In this document: one piece after another, positions 41,462 to 50,239 of the stretch
How positions within the stretch are numbered: the stretch's first letter is position 1
Layout: every line of letters starts with the position of its first letter
Source of the DNA: Anaerobaca lacustris
Lineage (GTDB): Bacteria; Planctomycetota; Phycisphaerae; Sedimentisphaerales; Anaerobacaceae
Reading direction: 5' to 3'
Assembly: GCF_030012215.1 (NCBI RefSeq)
Contig: NZ_JASCXX010000023.1
Span: forward strand, 41,180 to 105,179
Length of the DNA: 64,000 nucleotides
Notes under the pieces: generated by a model
Told to the model about the DNA's origin: nothing
Databases searched by the model: none
The model's input: only the letters and a program-made list of their open reading frames with translations
Position numbers and translations under genes: made by a program

Positions 41462-42010
41462 ATGATCCATCACAGTCTGATCGCTCCGAGGCTCGAGGAG
41501 AGCACGTCCCGCCGGGCGAGGCCGAACCGCTCGGCGCTCGTGGTTTGTGCCCTGTTCGTTGCCTTGATTCTCGGACTGACCACCAGCTTCAGCCCGGCCC
41601 AGACCTCGATGGAGCTGACGCGCTGGAGAGAATTCTCCTATGCCAAGGAGACCCGGATGGTCGGCGGTCGCATGGCGGCCCTCGAAGCGGTGCACCGGAC
41701 CGGCTTCGTGGTCGTCGGCGACGGCGAGTTCGCCAGACTCAATGGCTGGGTCGTCCACACCGCCTCGCCCGACGGCAAGGAGTACCATCAGGGCTTCGTC
41801 ATGTACGATTTCCAGGATGGATCGAGCATTCTGGCCAAGGTCGACGCCTCGGGCCAGCCCGGGACCAAGCAGATGGGGACCATCGTCTTCGTCGAAGGGA
41901 CGAAGCGATTCAAGGGCATCACCGGCCGCGGGACGATCTCCGCGTGGATGCCGGTCAAGTGGGACATGTACACCGAGGTCGACGCCAGTTTCAGCGTCTC
42001 CCCGAACTGA
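41462..42010 (+). CDS. Secreted small beta-barrel-like protein
   Basis: ATG 41462 follows GGAGG at nine bases. A hydrophobic helix near residues 35-52 (LVVCALFVALILGLTTSFSP) is an export signal or anchor with an unusually long basic lead. The rest contains GFVVVGDGEFARLNGWVVHT, HQGFVMYDFQDGSSI and GTKRFKGITGRGTISAWMP, a strand pattern like the allene-oxide-cyclase-type barrel. Function unknown. 182 residues. Confidence 0.75.
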   Translation: MIHHSLIAPRLEESTSRRARPNRSALVVCALFVALILGLTTSFSPAQTSMELTRWREFSYAKETRMVGGRMAALEAVHRTGFVVVGDGEFARLNGWVVHTASPDGKEYHQGFVMYDFQDGSSILAKVDASGQPGTKQMGTIVFVEGTKRFKGITGRGTISAWMPVKWDMYTEVDASFSVSPN

Positions 42011-42071
42011 AGCTTCGCCGCATGTCCCGGATCTCTCCATCCATCACCGAAAGGGCGATGGATCGAACGCT

Positions 42072-43241
42072 CTACCGGAACAGTTGCGGCGCGAACTCGT
42101 TGAGGTAGTTCCGCCAGTTCGTCCACGTGTGCGCGCCGTCGGTCTCCTTGTAGACGACGTCCAGTCCATGCTTCTTGAGCATCTCGACCGTCGCGCGCGA
42201 GGTCTGGACCAGAAAGTCATCCTTGCCCGTGGCGAACCAGACGAGTTTGAGGTCCTTCTTCAGTTCCGCGCCGTCGAGGATGTCCTTCTGCTGCTCTTCC
42301 CATGACGGTGCGTTCGGAGCGATGCCGAAACCCCCGCCCGCAATGCCGAAAATGCCCGAGCTGAAGACGCCCACATAGCCGAACTTGTCTGGATGGGGAA
42401 TCGCGATATTGAGCGTCTGCGCTCCGCCCATGGATAGCCCCGCGATGGCGCGGTGGGCCTTGTCGGTGTAGACGCGGTAGTGCTTCTCAGTATAAGGCAT
42501 GATGTCTTCGATGAAATCCTTCGTGAATTCGACGAAATCCTTGGTCAGTTCATCGATGCCCGCCCGCCTGCCGAAATTGAGGGGCCCCACATGTCCGGCG
42601 GGCATGACCACGACCATCGGCTTGGCCTTGCCGGCCGCGATCAGGTTGTCCAGGATGAAACCGGCCCGGCCGACCGACGTCCACGATTCGTCGCAGTCGA
42701 ACGCGCCGTGCAGCAGATAGAAGACCGGGTACGTGCCCTGGCCCGACTCGTAGCCCGGCGGGGTGTAGACGTGCATCCGGCGAAAGCGCCCCAGCGACGT
42801 GGACCAGTATGTCACCTTCGCCACGGCGCCGTGCGGCACGTTCCTGGTGTCCATGAAGTCCGAGCCCGGAACGTACACGAGGCTCCAGGTGTTCGCGTTG
42901 GATTCGCTGGTGGCCGGGTTGCGCGGGTCGATCACTGAGATGCCGTCCACGTTGAAGTTGTAGCGGTACGCCCCCGGATCGATCGGACCCAACGTCACTT
43001 CCCAGACGCCGTTCGGGTCCTTCTTCATCTGTGCCCCTTGACCGAGGTCCGGGATGTCGCTGCCGGCCAGCAGCACGGTCTCCGCCTTCGGCGCCAGGAT
43101 GCGGAACGTCACGTGTCGGCTGGCGGCCACTTCAGGCGACGTCACCTGTGGACCCTGCCGGCCGAACTGGGCCTGCAACGGGCACGCAAATACCAGTGCC
43201 ATAACGGCTGCCAGCGGGATCGTTGTTCTCGGCGTGTTCAT
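42072..43241 (-). CDS. Secreted esterase (CE1/Fes-like) with N-terminal E-set domain
   Basis: 389 residues with a signal peptide (TTIPLAAVMALVFACPLQAQ). An N-terminal CBM48-like fold (VTFRILAPKAETVLLAG, GVWEVTLGPIDPGAYRYNF) is followed by an alpha/beta-hydrolase of the CE1 or Fes family: YPVFYLLHGAFDCDESWT, GLSMGGAQTLN with nucleophile Ser 270, Asp near 341 and His 371 in GAHTWTNWR. Feruloyl or acetyl esters of plant polysaccharides are the likely substrates. The start overlaps the marR stop as ATGA, and AGGAG precedes it, so the two form an operon. Confidence 0.9.
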   Translation of the reverse strand: MNTPRTTIPLAAVMALVFACPLQAQFGRQGPQVTSPEVAASRHVTFRILAPKAETVLLAGSDIPDLGQGAQMKKDPNGVWEVTLGPIDPGAYRYNFNVDGISVIDPRNPATSESNANTWSLVYVPGSDFMDTRNVPHGAVAKVTYWSTSLGRFRRMHVYTPPGYESGQGTYPVFYLLHGAFDCDESWTSVGRAGFILDNLIAAGKAKPMVVVMPAGHVGPLNFGRRAGIDELTKDFVEFTKDFIEDIMPYTEKHYRVYTDKAHRAIAGLSMGGAQTLNIAIPHPDKFGYVGVFSSGIFGIAGGGFGIAPNAPSWEEQQKDILDGAELKKDLKLVWFATGKDDFLVQTSRATVEMLKKHGLDVVYKETDGAHTWTNWRNYLNEFAPQLFR

Positions 43242-43717
43242 CGTCTTTCTCCTTTCAGGACTCGCTTGGTTTCTGGGGCGGTGGGGCCGCCGTTCTCCTG
43301 GGCCATGGCTTGGGAGATGCGCCGGAGGAAATCGACCAGCAGGTCGGCCTCCGTCGGGGTCAATGCAGATACCATGCGTTGCCGTACTGGCTCGCTGTCG
43401 GTCCACAATTGGTCGAGCGCTCGCCGGCCCCTGTGCGTCAGGGTGACTTGGCGGGCACGGCGGTCGGTGGGATGGGGTTCGCGGGCGACCAAGCCGCCGT
43501 CTTCCAGGAGCACGAGCATCGCCCGGACCGTATTGGCGTCGGAAGAGGCCCGACGGACGAGTTCCTGCTGCGTGATCCCGTCCTGCTCGGCCAACAGGGC
43601 CAGGAGCACGAACTGATCGATCGTCACGCCGCGCCCGGCCACAGACATGTTGCTCTGGCGATGCATCCTCGCATACGCGGCTCGCAAACCCATCGCAATG
43701 TCGTGCCCGGTGGCCAT
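43238..43717 (-). CDS. MarR family transcriptional regulator
   Basis: 159 residues. The winged helix-turn-helix is visible: ITQQELVRRASSDANTVRAMLVLLEDGGLVAREPHPTDRRARQVTLT, with the D-x-R wing motif in TDRRARQV. ATG 43717 has GGAGG five bases upstream. It is translationally coupled to the esterase. A palindrome 15 nt before the gene is a probable operator, so it likely represses its own operon and responds to a small aromatic or sugar-derived ligand. Confidence 0.93.
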   Translation of the reverse strand: MATGHDIAMGLRAAYARMHRQSNMSVAGRGVTIDQFVLLALLAEQDGITQQELVRRASSDANTVRAMLVLLEDGGLVAREPHPTDRRARQVTLTHRGRRALDQLWTDSEPVRQRMVSALTPTEADLLVDFLRRISQAMAQENGGPTAPETKRVLKGERR

Positions 43718-43731
43718 CGCGACCTCCACAA

Positions 43732-43751
43732 ATCATACGTGTACGTACGAT
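43732..43751. promoter_or_regulatory. Probable MarR operator
   Basis: A 20-bp imperfect palindrome, ATCA-TACGT-GT-ACGTA-CGAT, with perfect TACGT/ACGTA arms. It lies 15 nt upstream of the marR ATG, the usual place for a MarR-family autorepression site. Confidence 0.7.
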
Positions 43752-43862
43752 GCGACCGCGATGAACCTACCCTGCCTCTGGCCCGAAGTCAACAGGAAAG
43801 CAGACGCCGGTTCAGGGGGCCAGGGTCTTGCCCCATGCACCACTGTCGACCCTACAGGCGGT

Positions 43863-44534
43863 TCAATCGAAGTAATTGACGAACTGGATGTCTTCGGCGA
43901 CGCGTAGAAACCATGCGCGGTCCGGGTCGAGGTCGGTGACCTCACCGGTGGTTGCCACCTGGAATCCCCAATGGCCCACCAGGGGTGAGCCCCACGTCAG
44001 CTCGACCAATCCTTCGCGGGCGATGACAGTGCCCGTTGCGAAGTTCCAGTTGAGGAAGGGGTACCGCGAGACGAGATCGTTCCATTGCTCGATCTGCTCG
44101 GGGGATCCGGCTTTGAGCCTGTCGGGCCTGATCAGGATTCCCTCGGAGTCCACCAGAGGGTGGTGGCGGGATACCTCCTCAGCGAACTGACGCATCCGCG
44201 CGTAGCCGACCTTGCTGACGAAGCGGTCCCTGAGGCCATGGAGGTATCCCGGCGAATGTGGAGCAGCGAGCCGGAAGGCACCGGTTGCCGCGATGACGAC
44301 CGCCAGGACGCCAAGGGTCCAGCGTCGGTCTCTGCGCGCGATGAGGGACCGGACAACTGCGCCCAAGAGGAAGACGCCTGCGACGAATCCGATTCCCAAG
44401 GGCACAACCTGTGCCGGCAGGAAAGGTGGGACCCACAGGGGCATGCAGACGCGGCCACCAATGTACCCAATGGAGGGCAGTGCCAGGAGACAGAGCAGGA
44501 AAACAACGCCGCACACGATACTGGTTCGCTTCAT
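43863..44534 (-). CDS. Membrane protein of unknown function
   Basis: Three hydrophobic segments lie in the first 90 residues (TSIVCGVVFLLCLLALPSIG, PLGIGFVAGVFLLGAVVRSL, WTLGVLAVVIAATGAF), followed by a soluble domain of about 130 residues with no family I recognise (LVSRYPFLNWNFATGTVIAREGLVELTWG). It is beside the transglutaminase gene on the same strand. 223 residues. Confidence 0.7.
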   Translation of the reverse strand: MKRTSIVCGVVFLLCLLALPSIGYIGGRVCMPLWVPPFLPAQVVPLGIGFVAGVFLLGAVVRSLIARRDRRWTLGVLAVVIAATGAFRLAAPHSPGYLHGLRDRFVSKVGYARMRQFAEEVSRHHPLVDSEGILIRPDRLKAGSPEQIEQWNDLVSRYPFLNWNFATGTVIAREGLVELTWGSPLVGHWGFQVATTGEVTDLDPDRAWFLRVAEDIQFVNYFD

Positions 44535-44585
44535 GTTCCGTTTCTCGCAACATTCGCCGCACGATGTGAATCGGATCTCGGAGAC

Positions 44586-46049
44586 CTATTCCACTTCGAG
44601 CTTTTCAACCTTGAAGCGGCCGAGGGCGCCGGCCATGTTGAAGAAGTCGGCCGGGTCGCCGTTGCCGGCGGCCAGGGCGATGTGTCCGGGGCCGTAGCCG
44701 CCGCGACCGCTGCTCTTGAACGCCGCATCCAGGCCGATCCATCGGCCCGCAATGTACGCCTGCGCCCAGGCGTGGCCTCCGAAGCCCTGATGGCCGGCGA
44801 AATCGTCGACGTAGGCCACCCCGACAACGACCTGTGCGGGGATGCCCACGGCCCGGCACAGCGCCGCCGTCAGGACGGCGAACTCCGAGCAGTCGCCCTG
44901 GCGGCTGGCCGCGACTTCGGCCGCCGACGCATAGCCCACCGACAGGCTCTTGTCGTCGATGTAATCGGCGACGAACGCCTCGATTCGCGAGGCCGCCTCG
45001 GCGGCGTCTCTCGTATCGCCGACCGCCTTCCGTGCGAGTTTGACGATCTCCTCGCGGTCGCTCTGAAGGAACCGCGTCGGGGCCACCGCATCGAGCAACG
45101 CCCGATCATCGCCTTCGCAGGGGAACGTCCCGCCGGCCGAGGCCGTGACGGGTCGAACGACGAGCTTGATTCCTCCGCCATCGAGCCGCTCGGCCTGCTG
45201 GTTGTCCATCGTCGGGATGCTGAAGTCCTCGGCGCCCGTGGGCGTCAGCCAGTAGGTGATCGCCGAGGCCGAGCGCGGATTGCGCAGCGGCGTCGGGCTG
45301 TCGATGAACATCGCGCCGATCATCTCGAGCACGTCGTTGTCGCCCAGCGCGAATTCCCTGGCGCAGGAGATCATATCGACCTCGATCCCCGCAATGAGCA
45401 TGTTGTTCTTGAGCGCCCGCATGTCATCGTCAACGTAGCTGGTGCTGGAAATGCGGCCCGCGCCGGGCATGGCCAGCGTGCTGGTGACCTCGGTGAGGTT
45501 CACCACCCGGCCGAGCAGGTCCACCTCCTGTTTCGCACCGATGGACACGACCACGTCGATGGCCTGCATGACCCCGGCGTTGAATATTCGCGCGCGGTAC
45601 TCGGCGCCCGGCGTGAGTCCTTTTTCGAGGGTCAGCCGGCGCAGACCCTCCGCCATAACGGCGCCCTCGGGCCAGTCCATCGTGTTGTTCTGCTGCATCC
45701 CCATAGAGGAATTGGTCACCTCGACGACGCCGTCATTGCGGACCGTCCCGGAGACGGTCATCTTCATGGCCCCGAGGAACTGGACCGATTCGAAACTCAG
45801 AGGCTTGCCCGCCGTGGTCTCCACGCTGGTCTCGGTCATCCGGACCGTTACCGGGATGCCGATGCGGCTGATGGTGATGCTCACCTCCTCGCTCGTCGTC
45901 ACCTTGTCGCCCTCAACGGCCCGCGTGTGGATCGCATGGCCGACCTTCTTGCCCTGCATGAAGACCGCGAAGTACTCGGCCTCCTGCGCCGCCCAGGCCG
46001 GCGCGTACCCCGTCGCCAACAACACGATGATGCTCAGCACTTTTCTCAT
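44586..46049 (-). CDS. Exported transglutaminase-like protein
   Basis: A signal peptide (VLSIIVLLATGYAPAWA) precedes a beta-rich N-terminal domain of about 340 residues and a transglutaminase core. The catalytic triad is Cys 387 in GDCSEFAVLTAALC, His 426 in GGHAWAQ and Asp 441 in WIGLDAAF. Such proteins act as cysteine proteases or crosslinking enzymes outside the cytoplasm. The gene diverges from murE. 487 residues. Confidence 0.9.
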   Translation of the reverse strand: MRKVLSIIVLLATGYAPAWAAQEAEYFAVFMQGKKVGHAIHTRAVEGDKVTTSEEVSITISRIGIPVTVRMTETSVETTAGKPLSFESVQFLGAMKMTVSGTVRNDGVVEVTNSSMGMQQNNTMDWPEGAVMAEGLRRLTLEKGLTPGAEYRARIFNAGVMQAIDVVVSIGAKQEVDLLGRVVNLTEVTSTLAMPGAGRISSTSYVDDDMRALKNNMLIAGIEVDMISCAREFALGDNDVLEMIGAMFIDSPTPLRNPRSASAITYWLTPTGAEDFSIPTMDNQQAERLDGGGIKLVVRPVTASAGGTFPCEGDDRALLDAVAPTRFLQSDREEIVKLARKAVGDTRDAAEAASRIEAFVADYIDDKSLSVGYASAAEVAASRQGDCSEFAVLTAALCRAVGIPAQVVVGVAYVDDFAGHQGFGGHAWAQAYIAGRWIGLDAAFKSSGRGGYGPGHIALAAGNGDPADFFNMAGALGRFKVEKLEVE

Positions 46050-46215
46050 GGTCGTCGTGTCCCTCCCGATACGTCGTCGGCGACGTTCAAGATTGTCGTT
46101 TGATTCGCTATTCCATACCGATTACACCGGGGCCTGTTCGCCCCGCAACGCCGATTGTACGTGCAGTGGTCCCGTTTTTCATCCCAAATCGCCCCGATTG
46201 CCGATACATACAACC

Positions 46216-47649
46216 ATGACGTTCGATGATCTGCTGGCAGTGGTTTCTTCCGACGCCTCGCCGGAGGTGCGCACCGACTCCCGGCTCGTCCGGCAGGGCG
46301 ATATCTTCGTCGCCATTGCAGGAAATGCCACCGACGGCCACAGATTCATCGAGCAGGCCGTCGCCAACGGCGCCCGGTATGTCGTGTGCCAGGATCGCGA
46401 CCACGCATCGGCTTCGGCTGTGACAGTGGTTGTGGAGAACTCGGCTCGGGCAGCGGGGCTCCTGGCCCAGGCGAGCAGGGGCCGGCCGGCCTCGAAGCTG
46501 ACCAACCTCGCGGTGACGGGAACCAACGGCAAGACGACCGTCGCCTTTCTCGTCCACGCCTGCATTACGCACGCCGGCAGACGCTGCGGCCTGATGGGAA
46601 CCGTCGTCTACGACACCGGTACGGGCGTCACTCCCGCCTCCCTGACGACGCCCGACGCGCTGACCATCGCCGAGATGCAGCACAGCATGGTCGAGGGGGG
46701 CGCCGAGTACATGGTGATCGAGGCCAGCAGCCACGCTCTGGCTCAGGACCGCCTGGCGGGCATCGACTTCCGAGCGGCTGCGTTCACCAATCTCTCAGGC
46801 GACCACCTCGACTACCACAAGACCGAAGAGAGCTACCTCGCCGCCAAGGCGCGTCTGTTCACCTCGCTGAGGCCGGACGCGACGGCCGTCCTGAACAGGC
46901 ACGCGCCGCAATCCGAGACCATCGCCAGGCAGACCCGGGCCCGGCTCTGCTGGTATGCGGTGGATGAGCCGGCGGACATCACGGCGCACGTTGAATCCAT
47001 GACTGTCGCCGGCGCCCGATTCACGCTCGAACACGACGGCCGCCGGGCCGAAGTGGTCACGCCTCTGCTCGGCGCCTACAACGTCGCCAATCACCTGGCG
47101 GCTGCCGGGCTTTGTCTGGCCGCCGGTTTCGATCTGGCCACCGTCGCAGCGGGGCTTTCGTCACTGAAAGCCATCCCCGGCCGCCTGGAGAAAGCCGGCG
47201 GAGAGGAGTTCTCCGTCCTCATCGATTACGCCCACACCGACGACGCCCTTCAGAACGTCCTGGCAACGCTCAAGCCGCTCTGCAAGGGCAGGCTGATCGT
47301 TGTCTTCGGCTGCGGTGGCGACCGCGACAAGACCAAACGGCCTCGAATGGCCGACGTCGCCCAACGCTTGGCCGATATGGTGATCGTCACGAGCGACAAC
47401 CCACGCACCGAGAGACCCGAAGCAATCATCGAAGACATCGTCGCCGGCTTCCGCAATGGCACGTCGGAAACGATCGAGGTCGAAGCAGATCGCAGGAAAG
47501 CCATTGAGCGGGCCATTCAGAAAGCCCGCAAAGACGATGTCATCCTGATCGCAGGCAAAGGCCACGAAACGTACCAGATCATCGGCGCCGAGAAGATCCA
47601 CTTCAGCGACAAAGAGGTCGCCCAGCAGTGCCTCAGAGGACGCCGATGA
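46216..47649 (+). CDS. murE: UDP-MurNAc-tripeptide ligase (meso-DAP adding)
   Basis: 477 residues. P-loop GTNGKTT (102-108), MVIEASSHALAQDRLAGIDF, the carbamylated-Lys region YHKTEESYLAAKARLF, and VTSDNPRTERP near 394. The DNPR motif is that of enzymes that add meso-diaminopimelate, not lysine, so the peptidoglycan is probably DAP-type. The ATG at 46216 is used; the longer in-frame extension is antisense to the transglutaminase gene. murF starts four bases before the end (ATGA). Confidence 0.97.
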   Translation: MTFDDLLAVVSSDASPEVRTDSRLVRQGDIFVAIAGNATDGHRFIEQAVANGARYVVCQDRDHASASAVTVVVENSARAAGLLAQASRGRPASKLTNLAVTGTNGKTTVAFLVHACITHAGRRCGLMGTVVYDTGTGVTPASLTTPDALTIAEMQHSMVEGGAEYMVIEASSHALAQDRLAGIDFRAAAFTNLSGDHLDYHKTEESYLAAKARLFTSLRPDATAVLNRHAPQSETIARQTRARLCWYAVDEPADITAHVESMTVAGARFTLEHDGRRAEVVTPLLGAYNVANHLAAAGLCLAAGFDLATVAAGLSSLKAIPGRLEKAGGEEFSVLIDYAHTDDALQNVLATLKPLCKGRLIVVFGCGGDRDKTKRPRMADVAQRLADMVIVTSDNPRTERPEAIIEDIVAGFRNGTSETIEVEADRRKAIERAIQKARKDDVILIAGKGHETYQIIGAEKIHFSDKEVAQQCLRGRR

Positions 47650-49028
47650 AAGAGCTCTCGATCGAAGCCCTGGGCCATATCCTGAACGCGGAAATTGCGC
47701 ACGGGAACTCGGGTCATCTATCCGTCACGGGAATCAGCACGGACTCGCGGACGGTGAAGGCGGGGGATTGCTTTTTTGCGATTGCGGGTGAGCGATTCGA
47801 CGGGCACGACCACGTGGTCGATGCGTTCGGCAGGGGTGCGGCCTGCGCCGTGGTCGGTCGCGATGTGCGGGCCGCCGGGCCTGTGCTGAAGGTCGAGGAC
47901 ACGATCGTCGCCCTGGGCGATCTGGCGCGAGAGCATCGCAGGGCCGGCGGCTACAAGGTGGTCGCCATCACCGGCTCGGTCGGCAAGACCACCACCCGGC
48001 AAATCGTCCACCACGTCCTGAGCGGACACTTCAAGGCACACCAGGCGCAGAAGAACTTCAACAACACGATCGGTCTGCCGCTGACGCTGCTGGACGCGGA
48101 GCCCGACGACGAAGTCATCGTCGCCGAGCTGGGCGCCAACCAGTTGGGCGAGATCGCGTATCTGACGCGGATCGCCCAGCCGGACGTGGCGGTTGTGACC
48201 AACGTCCACCCCGCGCACTTGGCCGGCTTCGGCGACATCGAAGCTATCGTCCGAGAAAAGACGTCGATTGCCCAGGGTCTCGCGGAGGACGGTGTCTTCG
48301 TCGTCAATGGGGATATCGACATCCTGACGGCTGCCTGTCGCCGTCTCGGCAGGCCGTTTCGCACCGTTGGCAAATCGTCAGAAGTCGATTACCGCGCCGA
48401 GGACGTTGTCTATCACGGGCTGAGAAGCCGTTTCCGTATCCGTGGTACGCCGGTCGAACTGCCATTGCCGGGGCCGGGCAATGTGGACAACGCCCTGGCG
48501 GCCTGGGTGGTGTGCGAGACGCTTGGCCTGACCATCGAGCAGTTCGCATGCAGAATCCGGACGCTGCCCGGCGTGGCGATGCGCGCCGAGCCGTTGCAGA
48601 TCGGCACGCTGACCGTGCTGAACGACTGCTACAACGCCAATCCCGCCTCGATGAAGAACGCTTTGGCGATCCTTGCCGGGTTGCGACCGAAGGCGGAGGG
48701 GGGGGCGAAACGCCGCACGGTCTTCGTCTGTGGCCACATGGCCGAACTTGGAGCACAGAGCGAAGCGTTGCACGCCGAACTCGGACGTAACATCGCGCAC
48801 GCAGGCGTGGACTTGCTGATTGGCGTCGGCGAGGCGGCGAAGACCACCGTTGCCGCCGCCCGCGAGGCATCGAAACATGATCTGCAGACAGTTTGTTTTG
48901 ACGACACGGCCGCTCTCTGTGATAATCTGGGGAGGCTCGTAAGGGAATACGACATACTACTGGTCAAGGGCTCACGTGCGGCCCGGCTGGAGAGCGTGGT
49001 CCAGGAATTGATGAAGGATTATGGATGA
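47646..49028 (+). CDS. murF: UDP-MurNAc-tripeptide:D-Ala-D-Ala ligase
   Basis: 460 residues. TGSVGKTTTRQIVHHVL is the P-loop; FNNTIGLPLTLL, VVAELGANQLGEIAYLTRIAQPD and NDCYNANPASMKNAL are family markers. It adds D-Ala-D-Ala to UDP-MurNAc-tripeptide. ATGA overlap with murE indicates coupled translation. An AGAGGACG site precedes the ATG. Confidence 0.97.
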   Translation: MKELSIEALGHILNAEIAHGNSGHLSVTGISTDSRTVKAGDCFFAIAGERFDGHDHVVDAFGRGAACAVVGRDVRAAGPVLKVEDTIVALGDLAREHRRAGGYKVVAITGSVGKTTTRQIVHHVLSGHFKAHQAQKNFNNTIGLPLTLLDAEPDDEVIVAELGANQLGEIAYLTRIAQPDVAVVTNVHPAHLAGFGDIEAIVREKTSIAQGLAEDGVFVVNGDIDILTAACRRLGRPFRTVGKSSEVDYRAEDVVYHGLRSRFRIRGTPVELPLPGPGNVDNALAAWVVCETLGLTIEQFACRIRTLPGVAMRAEPLQIGTLTVLNDCYNANPASMKNALAILAGLRPKAEGGAKRRTVFVCGHMAELGAQSEALHAELGRNIAHAGVDLLIGVGEAAKTTVAAAREASKHDLQTVCFDDTAALCDNLGRLVREYDILLVKGSRAARLESVVQELMKDYG

Positions 49029-49079
49029 TCGATTGTCGTTAGCGCAGTCCAACAATCAACCCCCATCCATCGACGGCAC

Positions 49080-50219
49080 ATGATCTACCATCTGCTTCGT
49101 TATTTCAGCAATTTCCTGAGCGAGACGCTGCATTTCTATGCGTATCAGTACGTCATGTTCCGCGCGGTCATGGCGATCCTGACGTCCCTGGCGATCGCGT
49201 TGGTGATCGGCCCGCGGATCATCCGCTGGCTGATGCGCAAGAAGATCGGCGATCGACCCGAGTTCCATCACGCCGCCTTGAACGAGCTGACCAAAGAGAA
49301 GGCCAATACCCCCACGATGGGCGGGCTGATCATTCTCTGCTCGGCATCCCTGTCCACGCTGATGTGGGCCGAGCTTGGCAACCCGTTCGTTCAAAAAGCG
49401 CTGTTCGTCCTGCTCTGGTTCGGCATCCTCGGCGGGATCGACGATTGGCTCAAGCTGACGGCCACGGCTCGCCAGCGCGGTCGCGACGGTCTCCACGCCT
49501 GGGAGAAGCTGATCTTCCAGATCGCCGGCGCGGTGCTGATCGCCTCGTTTCTGTACTTCGACTTCGAGAACATCCCCGACGCCAAGCTGCTGTGGGTGCC
49601 CTTCTACAAGAAGGGCCTGATGCTGGCCAACTGGACGTTCATTTTCATCGCCATCTTCTACATCTCGGCCACGAGCAACGCGGTGAATCTCGCCGACGGC
49701 ATGGATGGGCTGGCCGCCGGCTGCGTGGCGATCATGAGCCTCGTGCTGGCCTTCCTCTGCTACGTCGCGTCGGAGACGATGGCGCGGACCACGCCCGTGA
49801 CGTGGGCGAGCTACCTGCTGCTGCCCCACATCCCGGCCGCAGGCGAACTGAGCATCTTCTTCGCGGCGATTCTGGGAGCGGTATTGGGCTTTCTGTGGTT
49901 CAACTGCTATCCGGCGCAGACCTTCATGGGCGACGTCGGCTCGCTGCCCCTTGGCGCGGCGATGGGCTACGGCGCCCTGGTGACGCGCAACGAGTTGCTG
50001 CTGCTGGTCATCGGGGGGGTGTTCGTCATCGAGCTGATGAGCGTGGTGCTCCAGGTGGGCTACTTCAAATACACGCGGGGCAAGCGTCTGTTCCGCTGCG
50101 CGCCGCTGCATCACCACTTCCACCTGGCCGGCTGGAGCGAGCCGCAGGTGGTCGTCCGCTTCTGGCTGATGGCCGCCGCCTTCGCCGCCCTGGCCTTGGC
50201 CACCCTGAAGCTCCGCTGA
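49080..50219 (+). CDS. mraY: Phospho-MurNAc-pentapeptide translocase MraY
   Basis: A polytopic membrane enzyme of 379 residues with about ten helices that makes lipid I. NTPTMGGLIIL, GGIDDWLKLT, SNAVNLADGMDGLAAGC, FLWFNCYPAQTFMGDVGSLPLGAAMG and HHHFHLAGWSEPQVVVRFW carry the conserved catalytic Asp and His residues. It follows murF by 51 nt in the usual murE-murF-mraY order. Confidence 0.97.
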   Translation: MIYHLLRYFSNFLSETLHFYAYQYVMFRAVMAILTSLAIALVIGPRIIRWLMRKKIGDRPEFHHAALNELTKEKANTPTMGGLIILCSASLSTLMWAELGNPFVQKALFVLLWFGILGGIDDWLKLTATARQRGRDGLHAWEKLIFQIAGAVLIASFLYFDFENIPDAKLLWVPFYKKGLMLANWTFIFIAIFYISATSNAVNLADGMDGLAAGCVAIMSLVLAFLCYVASETMARTTPVTWASYLLLPHIPAAGELSIFFAAILGAVLGFLWFNCYPAQTFMGDVGSLPLGAAMGYGALVTRNELLLLVIGGVFVIELMSVVLQVGYFKYTRGKRLFRCAPLHHHFHLAGWSEPQVVVRFWLMAAAFAALALATLKLR

Positions 50220-50239
50220 TCCCTCAATCCGTCAAGAAT

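Noticed and set aside
45442..46215. An in-frame N-terminal extension of murE by 258 codons
   Set aside because: It overlaps the transglutaminase gene on the other strand, and MurE homologues start close to 46216.
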